A stretch of 64,000 bases of DNA from Ascidia mentula (GCA_947561715.1 OX387199.1:13583001-13647000); one strand, 5' to 3'; shown: positions 12,743-29,500, counted from the first letter of the stretch. Translations and numbers: made by a program. The notes: generated from the letters alone by a model not told the origin.

Positions 12743-14656
12743 ATTCTTCCATTACTATTTGAGTAAAATGCAACAAGATTAAACATAAACATTCTAGCTC
12801 CCCAAGAATGCACAAACTTGCAGTTAATTGCCATAATCTTTAAAGCTGCCTTTTAGCTTGACGAAAATACAAGCAAAAACTAGAAAAACAAAAGAACTTT
12901 TACCATAGGCCTAAATAAACTGCAAATTATGGTTAAAAATTACCTTGACGAGCACTTCCCACAACTTTTGAGCTATACATCTCAAATTTCCAAACCACAG
13001 TTTTTCTATGTCATGAGGTTACAAGTTAATGTCATGCAGTTGCTGGTAGTTATGCATGCTGATACTGACGCAAAACATATTTTGTGACTACTTCATGTGC
13101 ACACATTGCATAACTTACCACGTAGCATGTAGTTTTTGACGCAATCATGAATAATTCAACACGTTTTGTGTCGCATCGAATTTCGTTGCACCAGGTTGGT
13201 GTCGCTGGCGGTTGTGACTGAATTGTTTATTGAGACCCAACTTTAACTGCTGCTCACTTTAAAAACAAAAATTATTCTTTGCATAGAACTTGTCTTCCGA
13301 ATTTCGACTTTATCAATAGAAAGAAAAGCAAACTGAAAAATCTAACGCCAGGTGCTGTAGCATTTTTTTTCATAAACGTTTACTTACAAGAGTCAAAAAA
13401 AAAAAAAAATTTAGCTACGCATTCCGTAGTGGGATTCGAATATTTCAACATCCGATTCTTTTTACCGGAACAAAGGGATCGCGGAGGTCATAAAATTCCA
13501 AGAACCAGTTTTCACGAACCACTATATCCCACCACTGCACGTATCCCATAAGTTTGGAAACACGACAGAACAACCAAATTTCTTCGCTGCTTGTTCAGTT
13601 TACGCGACACTTTATTGCTACCACAAATCATGACGCAATAAAAAGACAAACGTAACGTATCCGGTTTGTCAAAAAGGGCGTGCTGCTGCGGGTGACGTGA
13701 AACTAGTGATACAACGCGATGTAAGGAAAACGGAGATGTGGCATAAAGTATGTACACGCGAAATACAGACAGACCACTTGTAACAAGGATTGAGTTGGAA
13801 ACAAATCCAACCCCATCTGGCAGTGCGTTGCTTAATACTGAAACACTCCAAATAAGAAAGCAAAATGTACTTTTGATTTGACAAGCCGCTAGTATTTACA
13901 CGTTAATTTTGAAGTTGCAACATACTATACGTACTTTGTCCCAAGGTTGTTTAAATACGTGCGAAGAATAGGGTACTTGACAAAACACGTTCAACTATTT
14001 GAACACAATACGTCTTCTAAAGCAATTATTCCAATTTTCTGGTCAAGTGTTGTCCGAAATACATTCCATTTCTGGAGCTCTATTATACGTGCACTGATGT
14101 TTTTGGCATGATTGCAGAAAAAAAACGTTTGGACGAAAAAACATTTCACGTTTATAAACAGTGTTACAACCCAGACATACACATTTGGCATAAACTTGAT
14201 TTTGGCCGAAATAAAAATGAAACTTTTTATCGAATTCGAATACACTTTAATTCAAACATACTTCATTTCACAAAAAAATTTAGTCACGAAGTTCAGGCTG
14301 GGGTTGACAAAGATAACGACAGTATAGGAAAAGATATTGACAATAGTGCAAACCCTGATGCGAAACTTGACAGGGGTAAACAATGTACTGCTGCAAAAAA
14401 ACGAGATGCTGTCGAGAATAGGAGGGGGTACTATATGTTGTAGAGAACACGATTAAAAACGCAGTGAGAAATTTGATTCAGAAATTTACATCAGAAAATG
14501 CTGCAGCATTACTTTTGGTCAAACATTTAAATATTGAATGACTTAATGTCAGGCAGAATCTATTGGCACCTGGTTACTTTTACAAACATTTTTTGACACG
14601 TTGTTCCTGTTGACTCTTGGGCCGCATTCTACTCAAGCTGAAACAGCTTTAACACA
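12743..14656. other. intergenic, one repeat and an unexplained ORF
   Basis: Apart from a small hAT-like element at 13424-13537 I see no supported gene. A plus-strand frame at 14108-14443 (111 codons, ending RRGYYML) has a hydrophilic Lys/Asp-rich C-terminal part but no splice sites or family resemblance. A poly(A) run lies at 13395-13410. The 5' end of the minus-strand RING gene may extend into this region. Confidence 0.4.
13424..13537. mobile_element. small hAT-like MITE, CAGTGGTGGGA family
   Basis: This 114-bp element has imperfect terminal inverted repeats: the left end CCGTAGTGGGAT pairs with the right end ATCCCACCACTG. Its flanks TACGCATT and CACGTATC match at 5 of 8 positions, with only transitions differing, consistent with a decayed 8-bp target duplication. 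A second family member is at 58939-59109. Confidence 0.55.
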
Positions 14657-18670
<4,014 letters not shown>

Positions 18671-20526
18671 CTTTTTGGTCAAGCTTGCATGCACAAAATA
18701 TAATTTAAATCATGGTATTCTATGGGGTTATTTTAGACTTTGGAAAATCAACCACTGTGTGTGGGGCACAATTCTGCAGATAAATATATTGTAGCCTATA
18801 TCATGTTCAATTAAAAAGTGTAATTTGCCTCTGTCCACCAAGGTTGGCTGTAATATGTGGTCAAGTAAAAGTTGTCGGTTACATTACAAGATGGTCAGAA
18901 ACGCCACATTGACCATTAATGCACGTGAAATGCGTCACAGTCAGTCACAGGCCTGTCAACAACAACCTTAATTCTGCAAAAAAGGGACCAATCTAACATG
19001 CTATTAATAGCTGCACAGATAAAGTTAAAATATCGCTCATTTTGTTTTAGAACTTGCTCGGTCTTTTTGACTGAGTGACAGTCGCCTTTCTGATAAATTT
19101 TAAGTTTTTTACAGCAAATCCAAAAAGTTGCTACCGGATGTTTAAATTACGCTCATAGGACATCAAAAGCCGTTTAATTTTTTCTTCATTAAAGTTTTCT
19201 CAAATTAATCGAGAAGCAAAATGCTTAAGTAATTTACTGGAAAAATTAAATGTATTTTTAAAAAAGTGGTTGCTGAGAAATGAACGTATATTCTTGGTTA
19301 AAATACCACCCACTCGACTTTCGGAACTTGGAAATTGAAAATTTGCCTGTTTCGGACAATTTGCTTTTTTTCTTAATTTAGACATTCACGATTGTTTAAT
19401 ACGGATTTTCGGTCATTGAGAATAAAAGCAAGTTTTACATGTCATAACCAGGATTCGGGTGTATTTTTTGCTTCAATCGTTCATTCAAATGCGTTTCAGT
19501 TACATTTTGAATCTTAACAACTAGTTAGTGAGGTTTCTCAAATGCATTGTGCTCCATAAGTAACACCGTAATCACTCAATTGACAAATCGCCATTTTCCC
19601 CCCTCGGTTAAATCGGATTCGATTGGATCGAACAATTCTTCCGGGTTGGTCAAAGTCCCAGATAAATAGGTTCCCAACATTTTTCTCCAGTTTACCCCCT
19701 GCAAGCATTTAAAGACAAAATTGCAGCCATGTTTTAACAAACTAATTTTGCAAAATAGTTGTGAAAGCAATGAGGGATTTTGAAAAACAAACCCGAACGA
19801 ATTTGTATCAAACATAAAACCACAGTGGCGAATTAAAGAAATACTGTAAAAATAACTGATGGTTTTTCCAAAATATAAACCTTCAAAAACTACACGACAT
19901 AAGTTGGCAAATTTTTTTTAGCCCTAAGGTGCGTCAATTTACCTCCAAAGGGTATGTGCTTATAAGTACTAAAAAAACTGTGCAGCGTCATAGTAGGGTT
20001 GACTTAACTACAGATTTTCGTTCATAAAACAGTAGCGTGGTTTTGCCAAAATTTAATAATGAGTTCTCGGATGAAGTAAAGTGGAACTCTCATGATAATG
20101 TCAGCAATGTCACGATTACCATTACCAAGTACCGTATTTTACGGACCATAAGGCGCAACTTAAATCCTTTTTTTTCCTCATAAATTGATCGTGCGCCTTA
20201 TAATCGGGTGCGCCATGGTCCGTAAAATACGGTAACTTGAAGTTGGTCAACACGATGAGCTTTTTTGTTGTTTGATTGTTTTTATTTAAAAGGCACAAGA
20301 TTGAAGACAAAATGCAGAAGTAACTCAGTATAAATATTACAACAACCACAAGACAACAAATAACAAAAAACATTCAAATTACATTTTTTATAAGTTACGT
20401 AAATATCAAAATATAACTTCTGCTATAAAAGCACACACAATGCAATATAAATTAATATAAATGTATAACATGTTTTACAGGAAAGTGTCAAACTTTGGTA
20501 AAAGAAAATATTTGATTTTTCCTCAG
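18671..20526. other. intergenic between SMAD4 and secreted-protein gene
   Basis: It contains the upstream region of SMAD4, a mariner-like MITE (20131-20233) and an isolated minus-strand open frame at 19576-19815 that ends SDLTEGGKWRFVN and has a possible acceptor (TGCTTGCAG) in its middle. I could not link that frame to any other exon. An AATAAA on the minus strand at 20281-20286 could serve the gene at 20527. Confidence 0.45.
20131..20233. mobile_element. short MITE with long inverted repeats, TA-flanked
   Basis: The sequence ACCGTATTTTACGGACCATA is mirrored at the other end as TGGTCCGTAAAATACGGT, with GGCGC and GCGCC continuing the repeat inward. TA lies at both outer edges, as expected for a Tc1/mariner-type target duplication. 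The whole unit is 103 bp and could fold into one hairpin. It has no coding capacity. Confidence 0.75.
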
Positions 20527-21452
20527 TTACCACCCCCTATACATATAACAATTACAGCTCAGTAGACTGCCTTGACATAGCTGCTCAGCGGTGGGCAAAT
20601 AACTGGGGCGTTTTCCTGGGCTTTTCAAATGATAGTAAATACGCAGGGCTGTTTCTGTCACGTTTGCAATGCACTTGTGCTTGAATCGTCGTATAGACCT
20701 GAAGTTCCTTTTCATCACCTGTCATAGTTGTAAAACAGCTATAAAAATGCTCGACTGCAGTTATAGAAACAATTTGATCGACGTTTTGGCATCAGCTTTT
20801 AAGTCGAATTGTTTTTAATCATCACCACAAAGATTTTTCTAACTTTTTCAACTTACACAGGAAGGGCGAATAATTTTGTCCAAAGAAAATCGTAATTCAT
20901 CACTCGCTTCTCTTACGCGCTTGTCCGCATTATGTGAAACAACATTTTTCAAAATGGTTCGCAACAACCTGAGAAAAAAATGCGTTTGCTATGCAAATAA
21001 ACCTGTATAGTCGCGTTTATATACAAGTAAATAGATACAAACAATTCTGCTTGTTGGGTACTTACGTGAAAATGTCATTTATTTGTTGCAATTCGTACAT
21101 TGACCCTGTTTGGAACGTAGAATCGGAAATGAAAAAAATCTGCACATAAAGCATTGTATCACAACATTATACCATGAAGTTTAACCTGAAAGCAATCTCA
21201 CGTTATATTGTTTCGAGAACAAATGACTTGTTAAATTAGGAGAATAAATGTGATTCTTACCGCATGTGGATGTCCCGGCACTTTCAACACCTTTTGTAAA
21301 TTCTTTGCACTTCTTCCGACAGTAATTTTTCCCATTCCTTTCCAATACTGCCTGAACTCGCGAAAACACGAACCGGCGGATAAAGGAATGACATTATAGC
21401 AGCACAAAAATATTGCCGTCATCAATATACTGTGTGTAATTGAAAGAGCCAT
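20527..21452 (-). CDS. secreted helical protein, candidate class II cytokine
   Basis: Four exons, 21452-21261, 21139-21066, 20968-20857 and 20718-20527 (TAA), encode 189 residues. The donors read GTAAGA, GTAAGT and GTAAGT, and phases are 0, 2, 0. An in-frame stop precedes the ATG. Residues 1 to about 27 form a signal peptide (MALSITHSILMTAIFLCCYN, then VIPLSAG). The mature part has six Cys and mostly amphipathic helix-like sequence. I see INDIFTLLRTILKNVV, then REASDELRFSLDKIIRPSC at an exon end, then KHKCIANVTETALRIYYHL, and a Cys-rich tail. The order resembles the helix C/D region of IL-10/IL-20-type cytokines (LLRxxL, SxLxxSLxxI, Cys, then a long helix). One NxT glycosylation site is present. 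The resemblance is by eye only, and another secreted helical family is possible. Confidence 0.6.
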
Positions 21453-21727
21453 GTCTTACGTTTAATTGTGAAGTTATTTCCAGAACTGCAAATAATAAGA
21501 AACGATTTCAATACGAAACAACATTACGCGAAACCTCGAGCAAAATTACTGCAGCAATCCTGCAGAACCAATAAAGTTACAACAACAAATGTAATAAAAA
21601 TATAAACTTTATGTCAAGTATTTCTTATTCTTAAAATATATGAAAGTTTATAACCAACTTTTGACGTCACCGATCTTAGCCCAGACAACGACAGTCGGCT
21701 TTGTCAGTTAGGGGTACGCGATCTCAC

Positions 21728-21735
21728 TATATATA
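21728..21735 (-). promoter_or_regulatory. possible TATA box
   Basis: TATATATA on the minus strand, about 275 bp upstream of the start codon of the secreted-protein gene. A TGACGTCA-like half site lies at about 21660-21670. A 5'-UTR intron is possible, because a strong acceptor (TTTGCAG) occurs near 21487 and an isolated GTAAGT donor near 22445. The start site itself was not identified. Confidence 0.3.
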
Positions 21736-24700
21736 CCTGCGAGTCACAAATAAAATCTTGATACCATCTTTCCTGCGGTTGATGCTATGCGGGGTTGGCC
21801 ACACAAAGAATAGCACAAAGATTTCTGATATGTATGTGGAAATGCCCTATGGTCATTGCTTGAGCTACTCCACATCATGATTTGATTAAATAATAAAAAA
21901 AAATGTTTTCTTCTATTTTTGTTCCTTTCACATTTCCTCCTTGTAAGTGATCCGAAAAAAGAGGCTAAGTATAGAAATTCATCATTACTATTCGTAGTGA
22001 CCCGTTTTATTGAATAAGCTTATTGACATGGTGCAGAGTGATTACCCCAAACAGGTAACTTTTCGCTACGTAGTCACGCAACAAGTAGGATTTCATCACG
22101 CTTGCGCCTTCTTGTGTCTCTTTAATAAAATATTTCATAACATTTCATAAACCCGAACCATAAAGCGACACTACAACAACAATACTACATTTGTATGCTA
22201 AAAAATGTGTTGTTTTACAAAATAGGCATTGGGCAAGAGTTGAAAATTACAACGTGTCAAAACGCAGTTTCATTTTAAAGAACACGTGTTTCGCTAAACA
22301 GCATGATAGTATAAACTGCGAAATCATTTTATAATGTAATTTTAAATGTGAAGTTTTCACCTATGTCACGCACAACAAGTAGTGCTGGAAAAACGTTGGT
22401 TGCAGGAAGAAAATATCAAATGTTGAATGAGAGTTCGTGTACTTACGTTTCATGGTCAGAACAATGTGTCAGAAAAGCGATATAAAATTGCAAAAAAGTG
22501 CTTTGCAGCAATGTTCGATGATTGCCGCAGAGTGTAAGGGACACTTTTCAGTCAAAACAACAAACAGTGAGCCCGATATAGTTAAAAGCACGCAAAAACA
22601 AAACCGTTCCCGTCGGAATTTTCTCCTAGATGGACGTATTTACGTCGCCTTGCCGCAGGGCACGTCGGACCCTGTAGCGTCGTATCAACTTGATCTTTGA
22701 CCCGTAACGGGAGTTTGCGTCGGCACGCAATTGCACGCTCGTACGTAAAAGCAGTTGGCACAGGATGAACTAACGACCTTCTAACGTGGCGACGTTCCGT
22801 TGACGATAAGCTTTATGATAAGAACTGTTTGATGCATCCCCAAATCCCTAACTCAGCTGGGTTTTAGTGACTCGGTTGCAATGTAAATAAAAACATTATA
22901 AGAGACTTCCAATTAAACATGCTGGGAAACATTGGATTTTTAGACATTTGATGTTATATAAGAGACGTTGAAACCACAAATACACAATTTTACAAAATTG
23001 GTGAAATGCGTCATATTTTCCACCACCTTTAATCATTTGCTTTGTACCGCGTTTACTCTTGAAATTACGTAATTTTATGTTTTTTGTAGGCTAATATCAA
23101 CGCAAATGTGTGAATCTCGCCATAATACCGAACTTGCGCCATGAGATATATCAAGGCATTGTCCTGCGGCTGATTCAATTGCGGATAACGCAAAGATAAT
23201 GCAACTAGATTAGCGCACGTCAAAACAGGCGAGACATCCAAAACTTGGTGCTTGCCATGCTGTACATTTCCAGTTTGGCAAATTTTAATTGCCCTAATCA
23301 AATGATTTAAAATCGTAGGTTGTGAAATTGCATAAAACTCGTTGTAAATGAAACGTTTGGTTTGTATATTTGTGTGGTTAGAAACAGCTGTTTAGCAAAT
23401 CATATGAGCTGTCCCCCAAACAACGTGTCGTATGTTTTCCGGAATTTGGTGACCGGCCCCAGCGGATAGGCACAAAATAACGTCAGTCCCCTTCTCAATA
23501 TACCGTAAATATTTTTGGCGCCCATTTCCTATTCATGCCCAATTAAGTTGATGCACTGTCGGTTATGGCTTGTTTCAGCTTATCATAACACATTACAACA
23601 CAAGGTGTTTATATGGCATAAGCAACGTGCGGCTCGTGTTTAGCGTTGTAAGATTATTATTTCGCCTCAGTAATCTTTGGCGGAAAATAATTTCAATATG
23701 TAAAAGTTGGAGAATTTCAATATGTAAAAGTTGGAAATACCTTGGGGTAGGGAGTTTAAGTCGGAAAACCTGCGTCTGACAAAAAGTTCGGATAAGGCAT
23801 GTGTCAAAACAGAAAAGATTCGGATTAAGCTGAATCCGCATCTTCAGTCAAAAGGACGAAGCGTAACACATATTATGACATCATAAATATTCATATTTGT
23901 CGTAAACTACACTCGCCGTTCCCAATAACGGTTTGTATTTTCGCTGTAGCGACATATTTCCTATGTGGCGCTAAATTTGCTAGTATTTTTTCCCTGCAAT
24001 TTAATTTCGTGTATAAATTGTAACGGCAATGCACGATTCAAAAAGCTCCTTTGTTTACATTCAAGTAAAGCATATGAAATGTAGTATTTGCTGTCAATAT
24101 TCGGTTTTGATGTTAATATTTGGGTTCTCTGAATGGATGCTTAGGATGTAAATTGCATTAATCTTTCCAATTGTTTTATTTCACTACACCTTCTGCTTTG
24201 CATTCATAAGTATGTCAAATTTTGTGGTTAACCAATAACGTTTTCTGTTACGTCACGAGCTTTCCGGTTTTCGTCGCAGAAGATTTTGCCGGGAACTGAT
24301 GATTGCGGCTCATCACGTTCACATTCTTGGACTGCCCCGGAAGAGTATGATAGTTTTGTAACTTTTTTTTATCAATGAAATGTTTATTTTTTTTCTGTTG
24401 TTTTATTATTGTTTAATGGTAGTCATGTGCATCAAATTAGTTGTAAGCACCCCCCATTTTGGTTGATAAGCGACTCACTCAATACAACAGGTATTTTTAG
24501 TTTTTAGGTAAATTGTGGTAATATATTCTTTATTGACCCACTTACACCGTTGGAAAATCATTACAATGTAACCTTCAGAAAAGTTAATTCAAAATCAGGG
24601 CTTCCCGCTTGTTAACATTTATTATGTTTAATATAGTGTTTTGCAAGTCAATTTGATAATATTTTTCTTACCATATTATACGATAACCTTTTGTATCTTT

Positions 24701-25261
24701 GACCAAACCAGGATATACTGGGACTATTTCCTTGTATTGGGGATGAAATAATAACAGTCCACAATCAACATGTCGTGATGGACCGCAGTTTATCCATGTC
24801 TCAACTAAACCATGCGTGTTTGACAGGAAAACGAATTGCAGGCAGGATTTTCTTCAAATTGGAAGAATGATTGTGAAACAACTTAGCTCACTAAATACAT
24901 TGTTTCAAAAGTGCAGCACATTTTTCAATAATAGGTTACAGTTAATATTCTAATGTTAGGTTTTCCCATTTTGAATCGTCTGCCGATCATTCCAATCGTC
25001 TCGCTGATAAGAATTATCACTTGACGATAAAACATCCGTTGAACTCAAACAGAAAGTAGTTATGTCATGCGAAGGCATGCCCTGCTCCGAATATCTAGTA
25101 AATCAAGATACACTGCCATTGTTCAAACACTAGTCGGGTACAAAGACCTCAGAGTTGGCTTGCCTTCATCGCATTTGAGTAGAACCCGGCCTGAAGGTAA
25201 GTTGAAAAGGAATCCTTGGAATTAACGTGTACATTGAAAATCTTTTTGGAAAGAAGACATC
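21736..25261. other. intergenic, no gene resolved
   Basis: About 3.5 kb without a supported gene. Open frames at 22437-22700 (+) and 23065-23301 (-) have no splice sites or recognisable motifs. A two-copy tandem repeat lies at 23689-23735. The right part is AT-rich and ends in the presumed promoter of the WSC-like gene. Confidence 0.4.
23689..23735. repeat. two-copy direct repeat, period 24
   Basis: The unit ATTTCAATATGTAAAAGTTG occurs twice in succession with a 24-bp period. It looks like a local slippage or duplication event and has no assigned role. Confidence 0.7.
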
Positions 25262-26281
25262 ATGAAGTTTCTTGTTTTGACCGTTATGTTGTTTGCATCT
25301 GCCAACGCAGATACATACTATCCAGGTACGAATTGCTACAAACCCGACAAAGTTGTGTATAAACTCACAAAAATACTCACCAGTTAATACATTTTTTTAG
25401 TCAAGCTTAACAGGCTGGGATGTTGGAAAGATACAGCAACCAGAGCAATTCCACCGAGAGAAGGAGACCCAATACTTGACGGAAGTGACTACACTGATCG
25501 AGTAAATGCCATCGCTAAATGTGCAAAAGTGGCACACAACAACGGCGATGACGTATTTGCTATCCAGGTACAATTTTTTAAAGTAAAAATTATTCTGAAC
25601 ACTATAGTTCCAATGACTTTACAAACATATATATAGAAAACAATGATAAAAACCCAAACTATTTTGGAAAAGTGAATACATACATATACGCGTGCAGAAC
25701 GGGGGTTGGTGTGCAAGTTCTTCCAATGCAAGAAACACCTACAGGAAATATGGAGAAAGCACTGCTTGCAAAGCCGACGGCCAGGGTGGACCTTGGGCCA
25801 ATGAAGTTTACGAAATTTCAAGCATTTCGAGAGGTAAGACATGATTTTACTCGATACAAATTGTCCGCGCAATAACCATTATTTAGGTAAAATGTTAGGC
25901 CAAAGTTGCAATGCAAGAAAATGCGTTACTACAAAAGTTCAACTGTTTATTGTGAAAGTGTTGCATTTTGTAGTGTCACTCGCCCACCTTGGATGTTGGA
26001 GAGATACTGCAGATCGAGCTATCCCAACCCTCGAGGGTATAGATCAATTCCTCGACGGGTCATACTCATCTCGTAAAGAGGCCGTCGCCAAATGTGTGCA
26101 AGCCGCTCACGCGAGGGGATACAACATCATTGCGTTACAAAACGGTGGTTGGTGTGCTGGGTCACGTGATGCAATAAAGACGTACAAGAAATATGGAGCA
26201 AGTTCAGAATGCGGTGATTCTGGAAGAGGGGGCCCCTGGGCAAATTTGGTTTATCGCATCGACACCGATGTCACCACGTAA
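25262..26281 (+). CDS. secreted protein with two WSC-like Trp/Cys repeats
   Basis: Four exons, 25262-25325, 25401-25567, 25698-25833 and 25974-26281, encode 224 residues. The signal peptide is MKFLVLTVMLFASANA. Two homologous repeats of about 95 residues follow. Each begins LGCW(K/R)DTA, continues RAIP, LDG and AKC, and contains QNGGWCA, TY(R/K)KYG and GGPWAN(E/L)VY. Repeat 1 is split over exons 2 and 3, while repeat 2 is entirely in exon 4, so one copy has lost or gained the intron. The six-Cys, Trp-rich pattern recalls WSC-like domains of secreted proteins in marine invertebrates. Carbohydrate binding is a guess from that family. The stop overlaps a GTAAGT donor sequence, so a short extra 3' exon cannot be excluded. 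Confidence 0.85.
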
Positions 26282-26509
26282 GTTGTCTACCCCGAGTGCG
26301 TTATCATCATTATGCCTTGGTTTTAAAACTGAACGATTGAACGATTGTTTGCGTAAAATTTATCAACATGAATCACTACTGCTTAAATCATGTATTTCAT
26401 AGAACATTTTAAGGAGGGAATCGTCAGTGGAAACCCCATCAACGCAATTGGATAATTTGTTCCATTTGTGTTAAGGAGGACAAATTGTGTGCTTTAATTT
26501 TTGGACAAA

Positions 26510-26515
26510 AATAAA
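26510..26515 (+). terminator. poly(A) signal of WSC-like gene
   Basis: AATAAA about 230 bp past the stop codon at 26281. It is the first canonical signal on the plus strand after the gene. Confidence 0.5.
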
Positions 26516-29500
26516 ATTGCAATTCATCAGAAATTGTGTCGCATGTTCTTGAAGCCTTGAACAGACAACTGCTTACATTATTTGAATAAATGCACAGAAC
26601 AGTAAATGCCTTAATCGTTGAGCGATGCTGAGAAAGCGATAAACAATATTTTGACACACACTTTTAGCAACTCAATGATTTTAAATAATTTCCATGTTAC
26701 TTTGAGCCTTGTCTTATCAACAAAAACGCTTAAAACACACCAAAATCAAGAATGCCATTTTCGTGAAATAAAATGCATACACATACATAGCTATAGTTTC
26801 TTTGAATTTTTCATAGACAGTGATGGAGAGAATCGACAAACAATTCGGAAACATCCTCAGGAATACCAGTGACCAAACTGTCGTTAAAGTTGACACACGT
26901 TGGAGTTGGTCAAACACACTTCCTTGATAAATAAATGACAAGTTGTGGACATAAACGCGATATTGATTAAAGATTAATCATCTTCTCAGAAAAGTACGTT
27001 TACATTGACGACAGACTATATTTGGTGACCTGGACTTCTATATAACTTGTATAAATTAATTCTTTTTAATATCTAAAAGCACGGCCGGTTGGCCACCTTT
27101 CGTCACATACAACCTGTCGCAACCCATACACATGATTTGATTCTATTCGAACCTAGCCAAACCTTTTTGAATAATGTCTTTATGTAAAAGTCAAGCATTC
27201 CTTTTCGAATAGCTTGGATTTTTCAGAGGCTCCAGGTTTTTGCAATAAACATTGCTGATTGGCGTTACAGTTCATGCCGATAATTTATCGGCGCTTCTGT
27301 GGCGCCTGTTTGCATCAGATGGATCACAAACAAAGGAAAACAAGTGTAGTGAAACCGTAATACAGCTTTAGTAATTGTCAAACAAAACAAATACAAAATT
27401 TAAAGAGAATGAAGTATAATTTGAAAGCTATTTTACTTAATAAATTTAAATCGACTCGTAAGCTTGTTTCCTTTGTAACATTTTACCAATACGGATAGGA
27501 AAATGTTGTGTGTTTCGGATGACTCATTTATTTGAACACCCCTCCCTCCCTCCCTTCCCCCGCCCACGCACACTGAGATAAGTTTGTTTTTCCCATGAGT
27601 TTTGTTATCTTGATAAGCCTAAGCCAACCCTTGAATTTCGAAAACGCCCGTTGGAATAATATTAGTATCGTTGGCCGTTAATGTTGGTACACATTGGATA
27701 TTTATCAATATACAGACCCTTGTTAAACAAACATTAACGATGAGAGAAAAAGAAACTATATCGTCAAGTCGTTTTTGTCATCGTGCTTCGACATACGCGA
27801 TCGAAACTAAGTTATATCTTATGGTAATTCCTAATATACTTTAAACAAGTTCCTTTGTGTTGATATATCGTGATGAACTTCTCATTTCATCAACAAAAAC
27901 TTTCAATTTTGGTAACTGAAAATTATCTAAATTTAAGTGATCTTCTGGTATAAATTAACATGGGTTCGGGTTTGATATTTGTGTTTACAGTAACACAAGA
28001 GTATGCATACAATATGCAACGGGATAAAAAGAAACCACTGCTTCCTTAAGCATGTAGATATATAACTAGTGGGACCTATTACCAGCTGGGCCTCTATACC
28101 TTCAGCTACTTTACACTATAACTAAAACCGATATTTTCTGAACTCTACATGAAGTCAACCTCAAGAAATTATGTGTATTTGCCTTAATTTGTTTATGATG
28201 GTATTAAATGCAAGATGGAAACATACGAATGCGGCTTTCAACAGGGATTAATATGGTCATTTTACGTCAAAATGTTTTTCAACGATTTGTGATTTCTCCT
28301 ATTATTTTAATGTGTCAAGTTTAATAATAAAAGCACAATCGTGCTGAAGTGATCAGTCCGAAAAATGTAAATAGTTTATAAAGGCAACTTGTTGGCTTCC
28401 TGCGGACAAGTCGCAATTAGGTTTATTCCACTTGCTCTTTTTGTTGAAAGGTTTTAGCAAATCATCATCATCAAAAAGAAACAAACAAAAGCATAATGAA
28501 TTGTGAGCGCCATGAAATCAACAAGTTGCGTTTATAAATTAATTACTTTTTTCAGGCTGATCACTACAGCAATAAATTTTGAGAGTCAATACATTGCAAT
28601 ACGGAAGTCGAGAGCCTTTGGTATATTTTTTTAAAGCATTTTTTTCAGTAATGGGATTTTAACCTTAAATATCCTGGCCAGAGGAATCCTTTTCGGGTTT
28701 TGTTCTTGGTATTAGGGACGGGCGGTCGACCTTGGCCTATATTGCTGCCGTACCATGTAAATGTCGAGGGCGACATCCGGCGGTTACATGAATATCACAA
28801 ACGCATAATTTGAAAAGAAACTGCAGTGGGGTTAGTCTTTTCGAGCAGGGGTACTCCAACTTTTTAGGATCAAGGCACTTTGAAACATCTATAAATACAT
28901 TTGCACACACCAACGCTTTTAGGTCAATTTAAATTTTATTGGGAGCTATTGTTGGCAATTCAGCATGTCATAATTCAGTACCTATTAATATTTTGTTTAA
29001 ACTTGGTCTTTCGTTACAGCTTTCATCTCTTTTACATTTACACCCCGTCTTTCTCACGCATTCGCTAGTTATTTCTCGCTTGCGTTTTACGTATTTTAAC
29101 ATGCGCTACTTCTTCTTTATAGTCTCATTCGTCGCGTAATCCCATCAATTATGTTTTTGTTACTGTCTCGATCGTCTTTGATGTCGTCGAATATATTTGC
29201 GACTCTTTCCATAAATAAACAGATCATGCCTTTTGGTCTCATAGATTAGAACTTTTGGTCTCACAGATTAATCCTGATCTCGGTTTTGGTCTCAGTTCGA
29301 ACTTGGGTCCAAGAACAGACCGTCGGTGGCGGGACCTGCAGCCAGCTTGGTGCCAGTCTGAGACTTGCTTGTCTTTACTTGATGTTGTGTACGCGTAAAT
29401 GCAAGACTACCAAACCTTTTAACAAAATCATCCGGCCCCTTTATTATAAGCAACAACTGCACATGCTGCGAATAAGTTTATTGGCCCTGCCCCTGTAATT

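Noticed and set aside
14108-14443. Plus-strand 111-codon ORF downstream of SMAD4
   Set aside because: No family resemblance and AT-driven composition in its first half; unsupported by splice signals.
19576-19815. Minus-strand ORF ending DLTEGGKWRFVN with an internal acceptor-like TGCTTGCAG
   Set aside because: No partner exon, start context or family resemblance could be found on either side. It could be a gene fragment, but the sequence alone does not support it.
22437-22700. Plus-strand 87-codon ORF
   Set aside because: No splice sites in phase, no conserved motif and no neighbouring exons.
23065-23301. Minus-strand ORF with a plausible amino acid composition (ALSLRYPQLNQPQDNALIYL)
   Set aside because: It reads like protein over part of its length, but there is no acceptor or donor pair and no connection to another exon, so I left it unannotated.
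28846-28890. hAT-like terminus CAGGGGTACTCCAACTTTTT
   Set aside because: No matching inverted end or target duplication was found nearby, so an element cannot be delimited.
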